DNA of 64,000 bases from Amoebophrya sp. A120 (Eukaryota > Sar > Dinophyceae > Syndiniales > Amoebophryaceae), in NCBI GenBank assembly GCA_905178155.1, contig CAJINV010000003.1, forward strand, positions 11,929,426 to 11,993,425, given 5' to 3'. Below the pieces are notes generated by a model, which worked only from the letters and a program-made list of their open reading frames with translations, had not been told where the DNA came from and searched no databases. Made by a program: the position numbers and the translations under genes. Positions 47,313 to 56,762 of the stretch are shown here, one piece after another; the first letter of the stretch is position 1, and every line of letters starts with the position of its first letter.

Positions 47313-50300
47313 GCGATTTGGGCTGAAATACGATCCCCCACAGGTCGTTCTGGAGTACCTGGACCCTGTATCACAGGAATAATGGTTAAGAGAAGCGCGA
47401 TCACCACAGTTTCAGGTGCATCACAGGTGTTGAAATATGCATCGCTTCCTTTCGTATGTGGATGGAAGTTTTTTGAACAAAGTTGAGGGCCAATGATATT
47501 CTCTCTTGGTGATCGTGCTTTTGAATGCCTTTCGACAGGATAGCGGAGCAGCGGAAAACTATTTCACCGCGTCATGGGACTCAGCAAGCTAAAGCCAGGT
47601 AAAAATCTGTCGCATTGCAGAAGACACCAGAAGAATTGTTGCATCCATTCGAAGTAGAAGAAGGCCACGACTCGGCCATGATCGCGGTGCGCATGCACAC
47701 GATACTGCAGAATTTAGATAAATCTCTTGCAGATTCTTATTTTTTTCTCGCGACGGTTGTTTGAAAGTAGAATATGACTTAATCGATTTCAAAAACTACA
47801 GATACCGACCCGGTAAAAGTCGCTTTGAAGCTGAAAGAGAAAAACGAAGAGTACCTCAGCGACGACAAGGTGGCAATAGAACAGCTGGTACTATGTTTTT
47901 CTCTTCCACACTGAATGTTAAAAAGTAACTTCTTCAAAGTTACCGTTCTGCTTCCGCAAGCGTCTATTTCCGTTTGTATATATACGGAATCTACAGAGTA
48001 GGACCGTTATGCCGTGTGCTTTTCGTGCTGTAGCACGAGCAGCAGCTGTGCAGTGTCAAAAACGTCGCTCATACGAAGATCAATACGACCCAATCTAAAC
48101 ATTCGTAAAAACGCGCTTCAGGTGTCGCTGATAACCAAGTTGCAGGCGAAGCGCAAGCAGCAGCAGCAGCCGCACGCCGCAACCGAGGACGCCACAACAG
48201 CGGAGTCCACGTTAAACCTAGGACGGACAAGGAGCGAAAGCAGTTATCTGTCGCAAGTGATGTATCTTCAGAGTCAGATGGTGATGAAATTTTCGTTCGT
48301 CCACCACCTGGTGAGGTGTTGTGGTTTTCTTGGACGGAGGTTGAAACTTGCATTTGAAAGTGTTTATTTGCCACTCCGCAGGGGCTAGTAGTTTAGCGCT
48401 TTGCAACAGGGTCTTGCAGATGCAACCGCGGTCACTGCTTACTCGTACACCCATGTACTATCGATATGCAGTACCAGAAATTCAATCCCTGCTGACTCTG
48501 ACGTGTTTGCAGTGCATACCAGTTCAGTAATGCCGATTTCTGAGGACCCCGCGATCGTGCCGCCTCTGACTATGCAATTATGAAAAAGCTGTGATATTTT
48601 TACAGGACGATGCAATAGATAAGTCGGTCGCAGCAGAATATGCAACACACATTTGGCGGTTTCGGTGTGTGTAGCAGAGCCGGGCTATTCTTGTGTAATT
48701 TTTTCTTGCGTGAACAACGTGAAGCTTGTTCTAAATACCGCTTCACTCACGACCACTTCTGGGTGGGCAACAAGTAAGACGACTTTTTTTCGTTTCTTGC
48801 ATGCTCCTGCTGCTTGTGCTCGACCTCGAGAACTTCATCCGTCACTAGAATATACGTATTAAAGTGCGTCCACGTTATTTATAGCACACACTTTTTCTCT
48901 TCCATACTGACCTCCAGTAATTTGAAAGCGCTGAACGACAAGTCCAAGGAGCGCACCATATCGAAAGGAAAAATCCCCCTTCCCCATATCGAAAAGGAAA
49001 TCTGTGATGCTGGATTTGCGTACACAAATCAGATTTGTCTTGCAGTAGAGGACTGCACGCAGTTCGCCAGCCGAGATAGGGGCCTCTTGGTGTAGGCGCC
49101 TAGCATGGTAGACGGCTGTCGTGTAGTCCTTACAGCATTACAAATCGCCTGCATAGTGTGGCAGAGAGCCTGGGCGTGTCTTCTCGCAAGACAGACAGAA
49201 TTTGTGGCCACAAATCTGCGTCACAAATATGCAGAAGATACGTTGTCAATATGGGGAGGGGGGATTTTTCCTTGCAATACACCAAGGAGTTTCTGAACGA
49301 CCTGCCACCACTCGAGCAGCTAGACCACGCGCACCTCTCGAGCAGTTCGTTCGACCGCGACAACCGGGACGCGCAGCGCACGACAGGCGCCGGTACAACT
49401 AGCAACCGACAAATCTCGGGGGGGCAGCTGCGGGGAACCTCCAACGCGGTCCCAAGTGGATCATCTGCGCCGAGACCAAACGCCGGCGGCACCGCGCGGT
49501 CGCCCGAGCACCAGCAGCGCGCGGTTTCCTCGGCGAAGCAGCAGAGTATGTCTCGAGAAAAATTCTCCTCCTAGCGAAGCATACAGTAAAGTATAAATCC
49601 TGTCCACAAGCCTCGTAGTACTCGTAGTAATTGTTGTCTGACATCATGATCATGACTCAGCTCGTTTTTTCAACAGAATCTGCATCACGACAGATTCCGC
49701 CCGAAAAGTACCATAATCAAAAAGCTGTGCTCGTGCTCCTCATGTTGGTACAATTGTAACCACGAACCAAGATTAGATAGCTCTTTCTACTTTCCGAGGT
49801 GCTGTAGCTGAACCACGGGAGGACGATTAGCGACAAAACATCAGCTACCCCAGTTGACTACAACAGGATCATAGTCTTTGCTTCTGTAGTATCAAGTAGA
49901 ACCAGACTGACAATTTATGTTGTGTAGGTAGTAGTTCTTCCACTTGAGGAGAAAGACCACGCGATTGCTCAGAAGAAAATGCATTGCAGAATCACCTAGT
50001 AAGGGAGAATTTTTTTCCGTTGCACACTGCTGTCACCTGGCTCTTCGCCCTCCAATGCGGTGACGACAAACCCGCGGAGCCCGACCGCGCGAGACCGGAC
50101 GATCAGCCAGCAGCTGAACGAGATCGAGGGCCAGCAGCAGGGCCAACAGAGCGGGCATAGCAGAACCAGGTCCGCCGGGTCCCACCCGGTGCCGCCGAGT
50201 CCCACGGGGAGCAAGGATTCCAAAAACATCGGGTTGGACGGGTACGATTACGACCACTTCGACCTCAACAAACTGACCAAGGAGGAGGTACAAAAACACA

Positions 50301-50820
50301 AAGACGCGATGACGAAGCACTTCGAAATATCAAAATGAAAAAAGCCCCCGTTGGCCCATACTCAATCTGATATTCATATTTGTGTAGCACCAGCATTATA
50401 ATTTGCGTCGACGTACACAATAAATCCTTGGTTATTATTTTGCAAGAAGGCATTGAGTTTTTGTTTTTCTATTTTGTCGGGTTGTGAGGCTGTGCAGTAA
50501 GTAGGCTCCTAATGCTAGCTATTTGGCATGGCTAATGTCGACCTAACAGGAGCAAAAATCTCTTGCAAAATGTTTGTGCAATACAGAAGTTTTTTTTCTC
50601 AGGATTTGCCTTTGCGATTGCGTGCACAGACGGCGCACCACAATAGTTCGTCTTCTAACGAGTGTGGGGGTGGGGGGATTTTTTGTCAGAATACTAAGCG
50701 AACCAGATCAAGCCGGGCGATCCCAGGTACGTGTACGACCTGCGCAAGGACTTTCGGGAGTCGCCGCAGTTGGTGAATGACTGGGACAGCGAGGAGAGTA
50801 TCGACTTGCCGAGGATGTGA
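47313..50820 (+). CDS. CEP19: CEP19-like basal body/centriole protein, multi-exon
   Basis: Known CEP19 proteins sit at the mother centriole or ciliary base and recruit RABL2 for ciliary entry of IFT. Three family signatures appear in order. The N-terminal block FGLKYDPPQVVLEYLDPVSQ (47313-47376) matches the GIRFxPPAIILxYE start. The middle block ALKLKEKNEEYLSDDKVAIE then QLVSLITKLQAK matches the xYLxxVSxxQLxKL region. The C-terminal block DLNKLTKEEVQKHKD, MTKHFE/ANQIKPGDPRYVYDLR and NDWDSEESIDL (about 50260-50820) matches LNKL...FEKN...FVYD...GWDTES. Exons: 47313-47376, 47539-47589, 47621-47717, 47802-47887, 48122 to about 48256, about 48606-48660, 48918-48958, 49285 to about 49546, about 50026-50326 and 50698-50820. 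A Ser/Gln-rich insert (about 48122-50240) makes it longer than usual. The start is not placed. It implies flagella. Confidence 0.75.
47377..47538. mobile_element. Introner-like intron in CEP19, ACAGGA repeat
   Basis: ACAGGA precedes and follows it. GAAGCGCGATCACCA near the left end pairs with TTGGTGATCGTGCTTTTG near the right end. Removal joins DPVSQ to DSGAAENYF. The donor side lacks GT. Confidence 0.6.
47718..47801. mobile_element. Short intron with AGATA duplication, AT-AG ends
   Basis: AGATA at 47716-47720 and 47800-47804. Exact removal gives TILQNLDTDPVKVALKLK. It is 84 bp, the shortest case with a clear duplication, and lacks obvious terminal inverted repeats. Confidence 0.6.
48959..49279. 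mobile_element. Introner, C-tract family, duplication CACCA
   Basis: 321 bp. The left end is TATCGAAAGGAAAAATCCCC then CTTCCCCATATCG; the right end is CAATATGGGGAGG then GGGGATTTTTCCTTGCAATA. About 28 of 33 bases pair. CACCA at 48954-48958 and 49280-49284. Removal gives SKERTKEFLNDLPPLEQLDH. Confidence 0.93.
49547..50025. mobile_element. Introner-like intron in CEP19
   Basis: Left end TATGTCTCGAGAAAAATTCT, right end GGGAGAATTTTTTTCCGTTG. About 480 bp. It separates SSAKQQ from SPGSSPSNAV. Exact boundaries and duplication are not resolved. Confidence 0.55.
50327..50697. mobile_element. Introner, C-tract family, in the CEP19 motif
   Basis: Left end TATCAAAATGAAAAAAGCCC, right end GGGGGATTTTTTGTCAGAATA. 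Conservation of the CEP19 FExN motif fixes the join as HFE/ANQIKPGD. The junction can only be read as AT-AA, AA-TA or AA-CT. Confidence 0.85.
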
Positions 50821-51089
50821 TCATCATCTCAATCAACCAATACAACTTAATAGCGGCGACTGCACCAGTCTTCCAGTTGGATATTACCTCTTTCTTCAAA
50901 CAACTTCACCGGCGGTGGCTCCTGTACTACCTCCTCGGCTCTCGTCGCAGGTGCGGCTGCAGATCAAGCTTTTACACTACTACTACACATTTGATCTTTT
51001 TATTTGCGCAACAGATGAAAAGGATGTGCTGCTGCATGTGGTTGCGCTGCAATGTCGCTACTTGTGGCGTAACCTACAGTGCTGAGGAA

Positions 51090-51581
51090 TCATAACATGA
51101 TGGCTGCTACAGTACGCGCTGCGATTTTTTCACATGAATCGTTATACTGCTGGCATAGGGTATCTATCATCTTTTGATACTTCGTAGTTGGGATGCTGGT
51201 GATGCTACGTAGCAGAAGTGGAGCATTTGCAACTATTAACAGTCCGGTACTACTAGTTGTGTTTTTCGCAGTAAAAATTGTCACATGAGGCTTGTTTGCA
51301 CCAGGCAGGCTCCACCTGCAGCTCGTATTCTTGAAGTGCTTTAGGTGGATCTTACTCTCCTTGTCTGTAATCCTGTACAGCATTTTCAGGTGGTAGTACG
51401 GTAGAAGTCGTTTATTTGGTACTAGATGATAACGGCCCGAGCCCGACGGAGATGGTTCTTGAGCAAGCCTCACTACAACATTTAGATGTGATGTATGAGG
51501 ACTGTTGAGAGAGCAGAGATCCCGCCAATGCCAAATTGCTGGATAGCTTTTATACTTTTTTCTTGCCACGGCCATTATCAT
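51090..51581 (-). CDS. Candidate minus-strand gene, unknown
   Basis: An open frame of 163 codons read right to left from the ATG ending at 51581 (MIMAVARKKYKSYPAIWHWR) to a stop at 51090. Balanced composition with blocks such as YYHLKMLYRITDKESKIHLK and KPHVTIFTAKNTTSSTGLLI. No counterpart on the + strand looks coding, which is why it is kept. It would be the only minus-strand gene in the window. No family recognised. Confidence 0.4.
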   Translation of the reverse strand: MIMAVARKKYKSYPAIWHWRDLCSLNSPHTSHLNVVVRLAQEPSPSGSGRYHLVPNKRLLPYYHLKMLYRITDKESKIHLKHFKNTSCRWSLPGANKPHVTIFTAKNTTSSTGLLIVANAPLLLRSITSIPTTKYQKMIDTLCQQYNDSCEKIAARTVAAIML

Positions 51582-51730
51582 TGCGTACCGTCTTGACAGC
51601 GACAGCCTTTTTTTTGCTACCACTATCGGATCTCGACGACGACGCGACTAAAAAACCACACCACCACTTTGCTCCACCGGCGCACACTCCGACTCACATT
51701 ATTTGTGGCCTATGTAAATCGATGAGATGA

Positions 51731-52038
51731 AAGTGATAATATCATGTCAACAAACGGTCGAAACGCGGGCATTGCAGGAGCACAGATCTTTAAGCACTAG
51801 AATTTACAAGCAGCAGGGACAAATAATTGTGATTTTTGTGCTGCGAGTGCGAGTCCTCTAGCCACGCCAGTGAAAGACTAGATACGCGATGTTGCATCCG
51901 GGAGATGGAGCAGGTCATCTTTTTCGTAGTACTGTAGTTGAATCATTTGAACTTAATCTACAAATAATTCGAATGTAGCATATACGTTGATGTGGGAATA
52001 AAGAAAAAGCAGACATTACTTACCTGCTGCTGTTGCAC
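51731..52038. other. No gene recognised
   Basis: Short spacer without a supportable gene. Confidence 0.4.
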
Positions 52039-52173
52039 ATGAAAATTGTTTACGAAGACGATAAGAAATGCGAGATAAATTTCAGTCTAAAAACTAACCC
52101 AGAGCATGATGCCGTGAAGGTGAGAATTATGCGCAGGAGGGACGAAGTCAAAGGCATCCTCGGCTTCCCGTGA
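52039..52173 (+). CDS. Candidate small ORF (44 residues)
   Basis: ATG at 52039, TGA at 52171. The product MKIVYEDDKKCEINFSLKTN ... VRIMRRRDEVKGILGFP has a good charged/hydrophobic balance and could be a first exon (GTGAGA donor after AVK) or a small protein. Not recognised. Confidence 0.35.
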   Translation: MKIVYEDDKKCEINFSLKTNPEHDAVKVRIMRRRDEVKGILGFP

Positions 52174-53169
52174 CTGTTCTAAGGCTAAGCAGCCTGCGTT
52201 CTGTTTTCATATGTGAAGTCTCACTCTCAGTGTCACAAAACGAACCCTCGTGGTTTTTGTTTTCGTCGGTCCAGTTGGTCGATTCGGAAATTCCAAACAC
52301 AAATTTTTGTTGTAAAGAGATATGATATGGCCGCGTTATCCAGGTTTCGTTTTATTGCAAGACCATGATGAATCACTCCCTTGATCGAAAGTTTTTACGG
52401 CAGGATTAATGGCAACCGATCCAAATGCGATCGTTGCGTGCCGTAATAAAGATCTGCTTATTTTTTTTGTGGTCGTCTGCACCATGAGACACAGTATCGT
52501 TTACGATCTTTCGTATGCCGCGTTTTCGCTTCGGAGATCGTGATGAGGATTATGGCCTTGTTGAAAAAATCTGTGAATGATTCCTGTAGCCGCTACAGCA
52601 CTCCGTGCGAGTCCAATGAAAATGACAATTATGCTGCTAGATACCCTTCGCATGATTCCGTTCATGGTAGGTTCTTGCTCGTGCATGAACATGAAGCTTT
52701 TTCGTACAACACGCAGAAGTAGTAAATACTGCTTTCCTCGTTCGCAACACCGATTCGATCTTTTCGCACTTCGTGTAAATGTCGTTGTAAATAATTTTTG
52801 CAGACCCCAGATCGGGGTAGTTCTACATGCTCAGCATTGAAAGGCACAGCAAGATACTCGCCTGACATATTTGTCTGTTAATACCGTCGTCGTTCTTTAG
52901 AGGATCGTTGATATAACGTCTAGCAGATAAAATCGTCCTCTGTCGTTGTACACCGGGCCGTAGCGTACAGACAAATTGACTCAATACCCCGTAGGTGGAG
53001 CTTTTTGACATTCGTTTTCGTAGGGTAGTATAATCCTTGTCGTTTTAGTTGTTGGGGATATTGCTCAGCAGAAATGGATCCCGCAAGAGCCGTCTGAATT
53101 TTAGTTAAAAAAATATGATTTCTTGTGGTGCGACAAACAGGAAACTTTTTTGTTCTTCTCCGCCCTCAG

Positions 53170-53255
53170 GGACTACAGAGAACAACCAAGTAAAACGCAA
53201 AGTCAGCCAGCTCGAAGAAGATTTTTCTACCACGACGTCGCCGGTCGTGTGCTAA
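53170..53255 (+). CDS. Candidate C-terminal exon
   Basis: After the acceptor CCCTCAG the frame reads TTENNQVKRKVSQLEEDFST and ends SPVVC with TAA. It looks like the coil-prone tail of a gene whose upstream exons were not identified; the small ORF at 52039 is one possibility. Confidence 0.35.
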
Positions 53256-53351
53256 GTAGCTGTAAAGCAAATCAGCGGTAAATCGTAGCGGAGAAAAAAT
53301 ATACTACAGCAATCGCTTTGCCTGTGAAACCAAAAACGAACCCGAAATCAT

Positions 53352-53546
53352 GCCGATCCAGAAGTCTTCCATTGCGCGCGTCGCAAAGACTGCGGCCCTG
53401 GCGGTCCCCCTTGGGCATTTTCGGCGCGAAACTTGGTCCTGCCACCACGTCTGAACGGGCCGGAAGCGATACTTCTCCCGCCGGATTCACCGAAGTGGAT
53501 CGCGTCGTATGAGCTGTGCATTGTAGTGCCGATCTGGGAGGTCTGA
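53352..53546 (+). CDS. Candidate coding block without start
   Basis: Open frame ADPEVFHCARRKDCGPGGPP ... PPDSPKWIASYELCIVVPIW, TGA at 53544. It begins inside a longer open frame with no ATG. More protein-like than the overlapping ORFs on either strand. Could be an exon of an unplaced gene. Confidence 0.3.
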   Translation, partial: ADPEVFHCARRKDCGPGGPPWAFSARNLVLPPRLNGPEAILLPPDSPKWIASYELCIVVPIWEV

Positions 53547-55317
53547 AGGATTTTTGCAACAAGAACTCGAAGAAGCAATGCTGGGATAGCAACCCGAAGC
53601 CGAACCGCTTGACCTCTGTCATGCGTGTGCTTCTCCTCACGCAATCGCACACGGAAATCAATGTTCACTTGTCATGGTAAAAAGCGATTTTTAAAGGTTG
53701 ATGCGAACAAGAGCGCGGTGTTGCATAAACCGCTCAGCATGACTTTGATGTCGTTCTTCGCAGCTTAGCACTGAAGAACACTCGTCAACATCAAGACGAA
53801 TTTTCAGCACCACAGCTTTCCAGAGCCGGACCACCTTATTGCAGTGCATACCTGCGTCATGCGGAAGCGAACAAGAAAGTATGGGGGGACGCTATTCCAG
53901 ATTTCAACCTTACGGTAGTTCCTAAAATCCTTATATCAGAATATTATTTTTGTCATGCAAAATATTTTTCTTCTTTTTCGGTGAAGAAATGGCGGCTTCA
54001 AACCCAGTGGCTGCTGAGCTTCGGTGCGGGTTTTTGATAGTGTGTGCATGGGCAGAGCACAATAACTCTTGCCATCGAATGTTCGTTTTCGGTGAGTCGA
54101 AGATTATCCCGGCGGTGGGTCACTACCTCCTATCGGTCGACGAACATAAATACCGGTTGCGGTGTCGGGGAAAAATGAATATGGGATGGCGGCTTTGTTG
54201 TGAGTCGGGGAGGTGGTGAAAGAGGTGAAGGAAAAACCAGATGGAGCTGCAGTTTATGACTAGTAAGAATACAAATACAATAACAATACACAAACTCAAA
54301 CTCCACACGAAGCACTATACACAGAGGCTGCAGTCGCAGCTGCAACACGCAGGCGAGCAGCAATCCGTGACAAGCTGTTTCTTTGAACCTGAGAACCAAC
54401 GTTGAGCCTGAGAGCCAACGACAGACAGAAGAGATTCGGAAAAGCAAAAGCACTTGTCGGCGCGAATGTACCTCGTTTCGAGGATAGTTGTAGGAGCGCA
54501 AGCGCGAAACAGTGCGCGGCTGCTATGATTTGTTGTGGAGCTTTTTGTTCCCCGGTGTAGGCCGTTCCCGTTTTTTTGAATGTCAGTTTCGTCGCAGGGA
54601 TAGCGATAGCCATAGCGGAGGTTGAGAGCGTTTTTTTTTTCTGGCGATGATGAGCGGGCTTTGAGATGGCGAGAGAAATGAGATGATTTTTTTTTTTTGA
54701 TTCCAGCACCCCGGGAGTAGTGTTAGCTCATTACTGAAAGCCGGTCTTTTTGTTTTTTCAATGATGTTTGTGATTTTCCACTTCCCTTGGGAATATCTAT
54801 ATCAACTATGCGAAAGCGCTTTTCAGAATTCAGATTCAGAATTAGAAATAGAATTAGCAATACAAATAGACAGAGAATTATTAGAAATAAACACAGAAAC
54901 AGAAGCAGGCACGTAAGCAAGTATTGTTACTGGTATTAGTAGCAGTATTTCGCATCTTCCTTTTCTTAGTGGTAGAGTGTTACTTTTCTTCTTCTTCTAT
55001 CTCGTGTTATTGACATACGGAGCGTCTGGATCTCATTCACACCCTAAAGCTAAAAACTAAATGGCTATGGCATGAAACAAAGACAAACTCCGACCGAACA
55101 CGCGCGAACGAGTTCGGTAAATGCAGCAAAGAACTGCATCGAACTCTGATGCTGCGTCATCATCTTTTTTCGCTTTTTCTTTTTCATTTTCATAAATTAG
55201 CTGGTGAGGAGAGCTTCGTGCGTCGGTTCCCACTTGGACTTGCACTTGCTCTTGCACTTGCTGTCGCCTACCGAGGTACGTACGCTTTGAGCGCGACACC
55301 AGCAATCCCGTCCGCGA
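53547..55317. other. No gene recognised
   Basis: Spacer before the poly-serine gene. Simple A- and T-rich sequence near 54640-54930. No coding block supported on either strand. Confidence 0.45.
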
Positions 55318-56304
55318 ATGCCGACTCCGCGATTCATCTTCCCGGAACTTGCTGAACCCGAGCCGGAACCGGAGCCCTTGAACCCAAAGCGGACAATCAG
55401 CGCGGAAGCGGTCACCAATCGAGCACGGGTTCTTGCCTCCGCAGCGGTTCCCGATACCTGGATTCCGTTTCCCTCGGCGGATACCATCAACAGTTGGATT
55501 GAGGAACGCGTTTTTGAGTGTCAGCGTTCATCTGCCGTTCCGGAAAGTTGGCACACTTGGATTAATAATCGCTTCCGGGAGGTCGGCGGAAACCACACCC
55601 TGCCGGCGTTGGACCTTCTCGAGCGAGAGCGTCGTGACAGCAGGAACGAAGACCATCTGCGCTTGCTGATACGGAACTTCTCACCAGGAGCTGGAGGTGC
55701 GCCAGGGGCTGGAGGTGCGTCGACTGGAGGCACAGAACTTCCCAGGGGCTCGGAGAATTCGGAGCTGGAGTTTCAGCGGCGTACCTGGCAGAGCAGGAAC
55801 CCAAAAATCAGCTTTGAAACTTGGCTCCGATTGAAGAAGAAAGTAGAATCGCGGAGCTCCTCTTCTTCGTCGAGTTCCTCTTCTTCGTCGAGCTCGAGTT
55901 CCTCTTCGTCGAGCTCGAGTTCCTCTTCGTCGTCGAGTTCCTCTTCGTCGTCGAGTTCCTCTTCGTCGTCGAGTTCCTCTTCGTCGTCGAGTTCCTCTTC
56001 GTCGTCGAGTTCCTCGTCCTCCTCTTCGTCTTCTGGCGTTGGGCGCGGTTTCGGCGCCGGATCTGTGTCGACAACTACATCCACGTCAGTATTGGGGCCG
56101 ATTAGTTCTTCCACTTCCACTTCCAGTACCACTTCAACTTCCACCAACGCAAATTATATTCCGTTTGGACCGCTACTAGACCCAAACTGCCTCGACGAAA
56201 GCGAATCCGACGAGGACGACGACGAGGGCGATAGCGATAGCAGTTTTAGCCTGCCCCCTCTCGAGACGAACTCCGGGTGGTGTGATCTCGAGGAAATAGA
56301 CTAA
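55318..56304 (+). CDS. Poly-serine protein with three Trp-containing repeats, single exon
   Basis: ATG at 55318, TAA at 56302; 328 residues. The N-terminal third has three related segments: VPDTWIPF...NSWIEERV (about residues 43-65), VPESWHTWINNRFREV (about 75-90) and RTWQSRNPKISFETWLRLKK (about 160-180), with a Gly/Ala/Pro linker between the second and third. A long serine tract follows (about residues 180-238), encoded by repeats of a TCCTCTTCGTCGTCGAG-type unit. Then come a Ser/Thr-rich stretch, an acidic segment (DESESDEDDDEGDSDSS) and the end GWCDLEEID. No intron is needed. The organisation suggests a structural or nuclear scaffold protein. Family not recognised. Confidence 0.65.
   Translation: MPTPRFIFPELAEPEPEPEPLNPKRTISAEAVTNRARVLASAAVPDTWIPFPSADTINSWIEERVFECQRSSAVPESWHTWINNRFREVGGNHTLPALDLLERERRDSRNEDHLRLLIRNFSPGAGGAPGAGGASTGGTELPRGSENSELEFQRRTWQSRNPKISFETWLRLKKKVESRSSSSSSSSSSSSSSSSSSSSSSSSSSSSSSSSSSSSSSSSSSSSSSSSSSSSSSSSSSSSGVGRGFGAGSVSTTTSTSVLGPISSSTSTSSTTSTSTNANYIPFGPLLDPNCLDESESDEDDDEGDSDSSFSLPPLETNSGWCDLEEID
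55856..56030. repeat. Serine-codon minisatellite
   Basis: Tandem 17-18-bp units near TTCCTCTTCGTCGTCGAG inside the poly-serine gene. The minus strand reads as an acidic EELDDEEE ORF, which is treated as a shadow. Confidence 0.9.
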
Positions 56305-56762
56305 CGACACACGGGTTTACAGAAGAGGAGGGGAGTCGGTATTCTGCTCTGTTCCTTCACGTTCACCTATTTGAAAACGAAATTGCGTTTGACTTCTTTG
56401 AGTTTGATCTTGTGTGTATTTCGAAACGCATTTGATTGCAGTTCCAGTTCCAGTTGAAAATGCAAACCAGTGTAGATTTGTGGAAAGACGAAAATGTGTG
56501 TATGGTGCTGCTGCTGCTGCTGCTGCTGCTGTGGCAGTGGCTGCGCGCGTGCCTGTGGAAGAGGAAGTGGAACTGCAGCTGGAGCTGTTGCTGGAATTGG
56601 ATGTAGATCTGGTTCCGGACGTGGATGTGGTTGCGGAGTTACGAATTGAAAAAAAAATGACAATCAGGTGGTCCTGGCCGCCGGGGGCCAGTAGCTGCAG
56701 CTCCGTCCTTTTTCAGTGGTTCCGCTTTCACTTCTTCTACCTCCTCTTCCATAGCCGTGCCC

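Noticed and set aside
55773-56147. Acidic minus-strand ORF (EELDDEEE repeats)
   Set aside because: Antisense of the serine minisatellite; the + strand gene is longer and has non-repetitive coding flanks.
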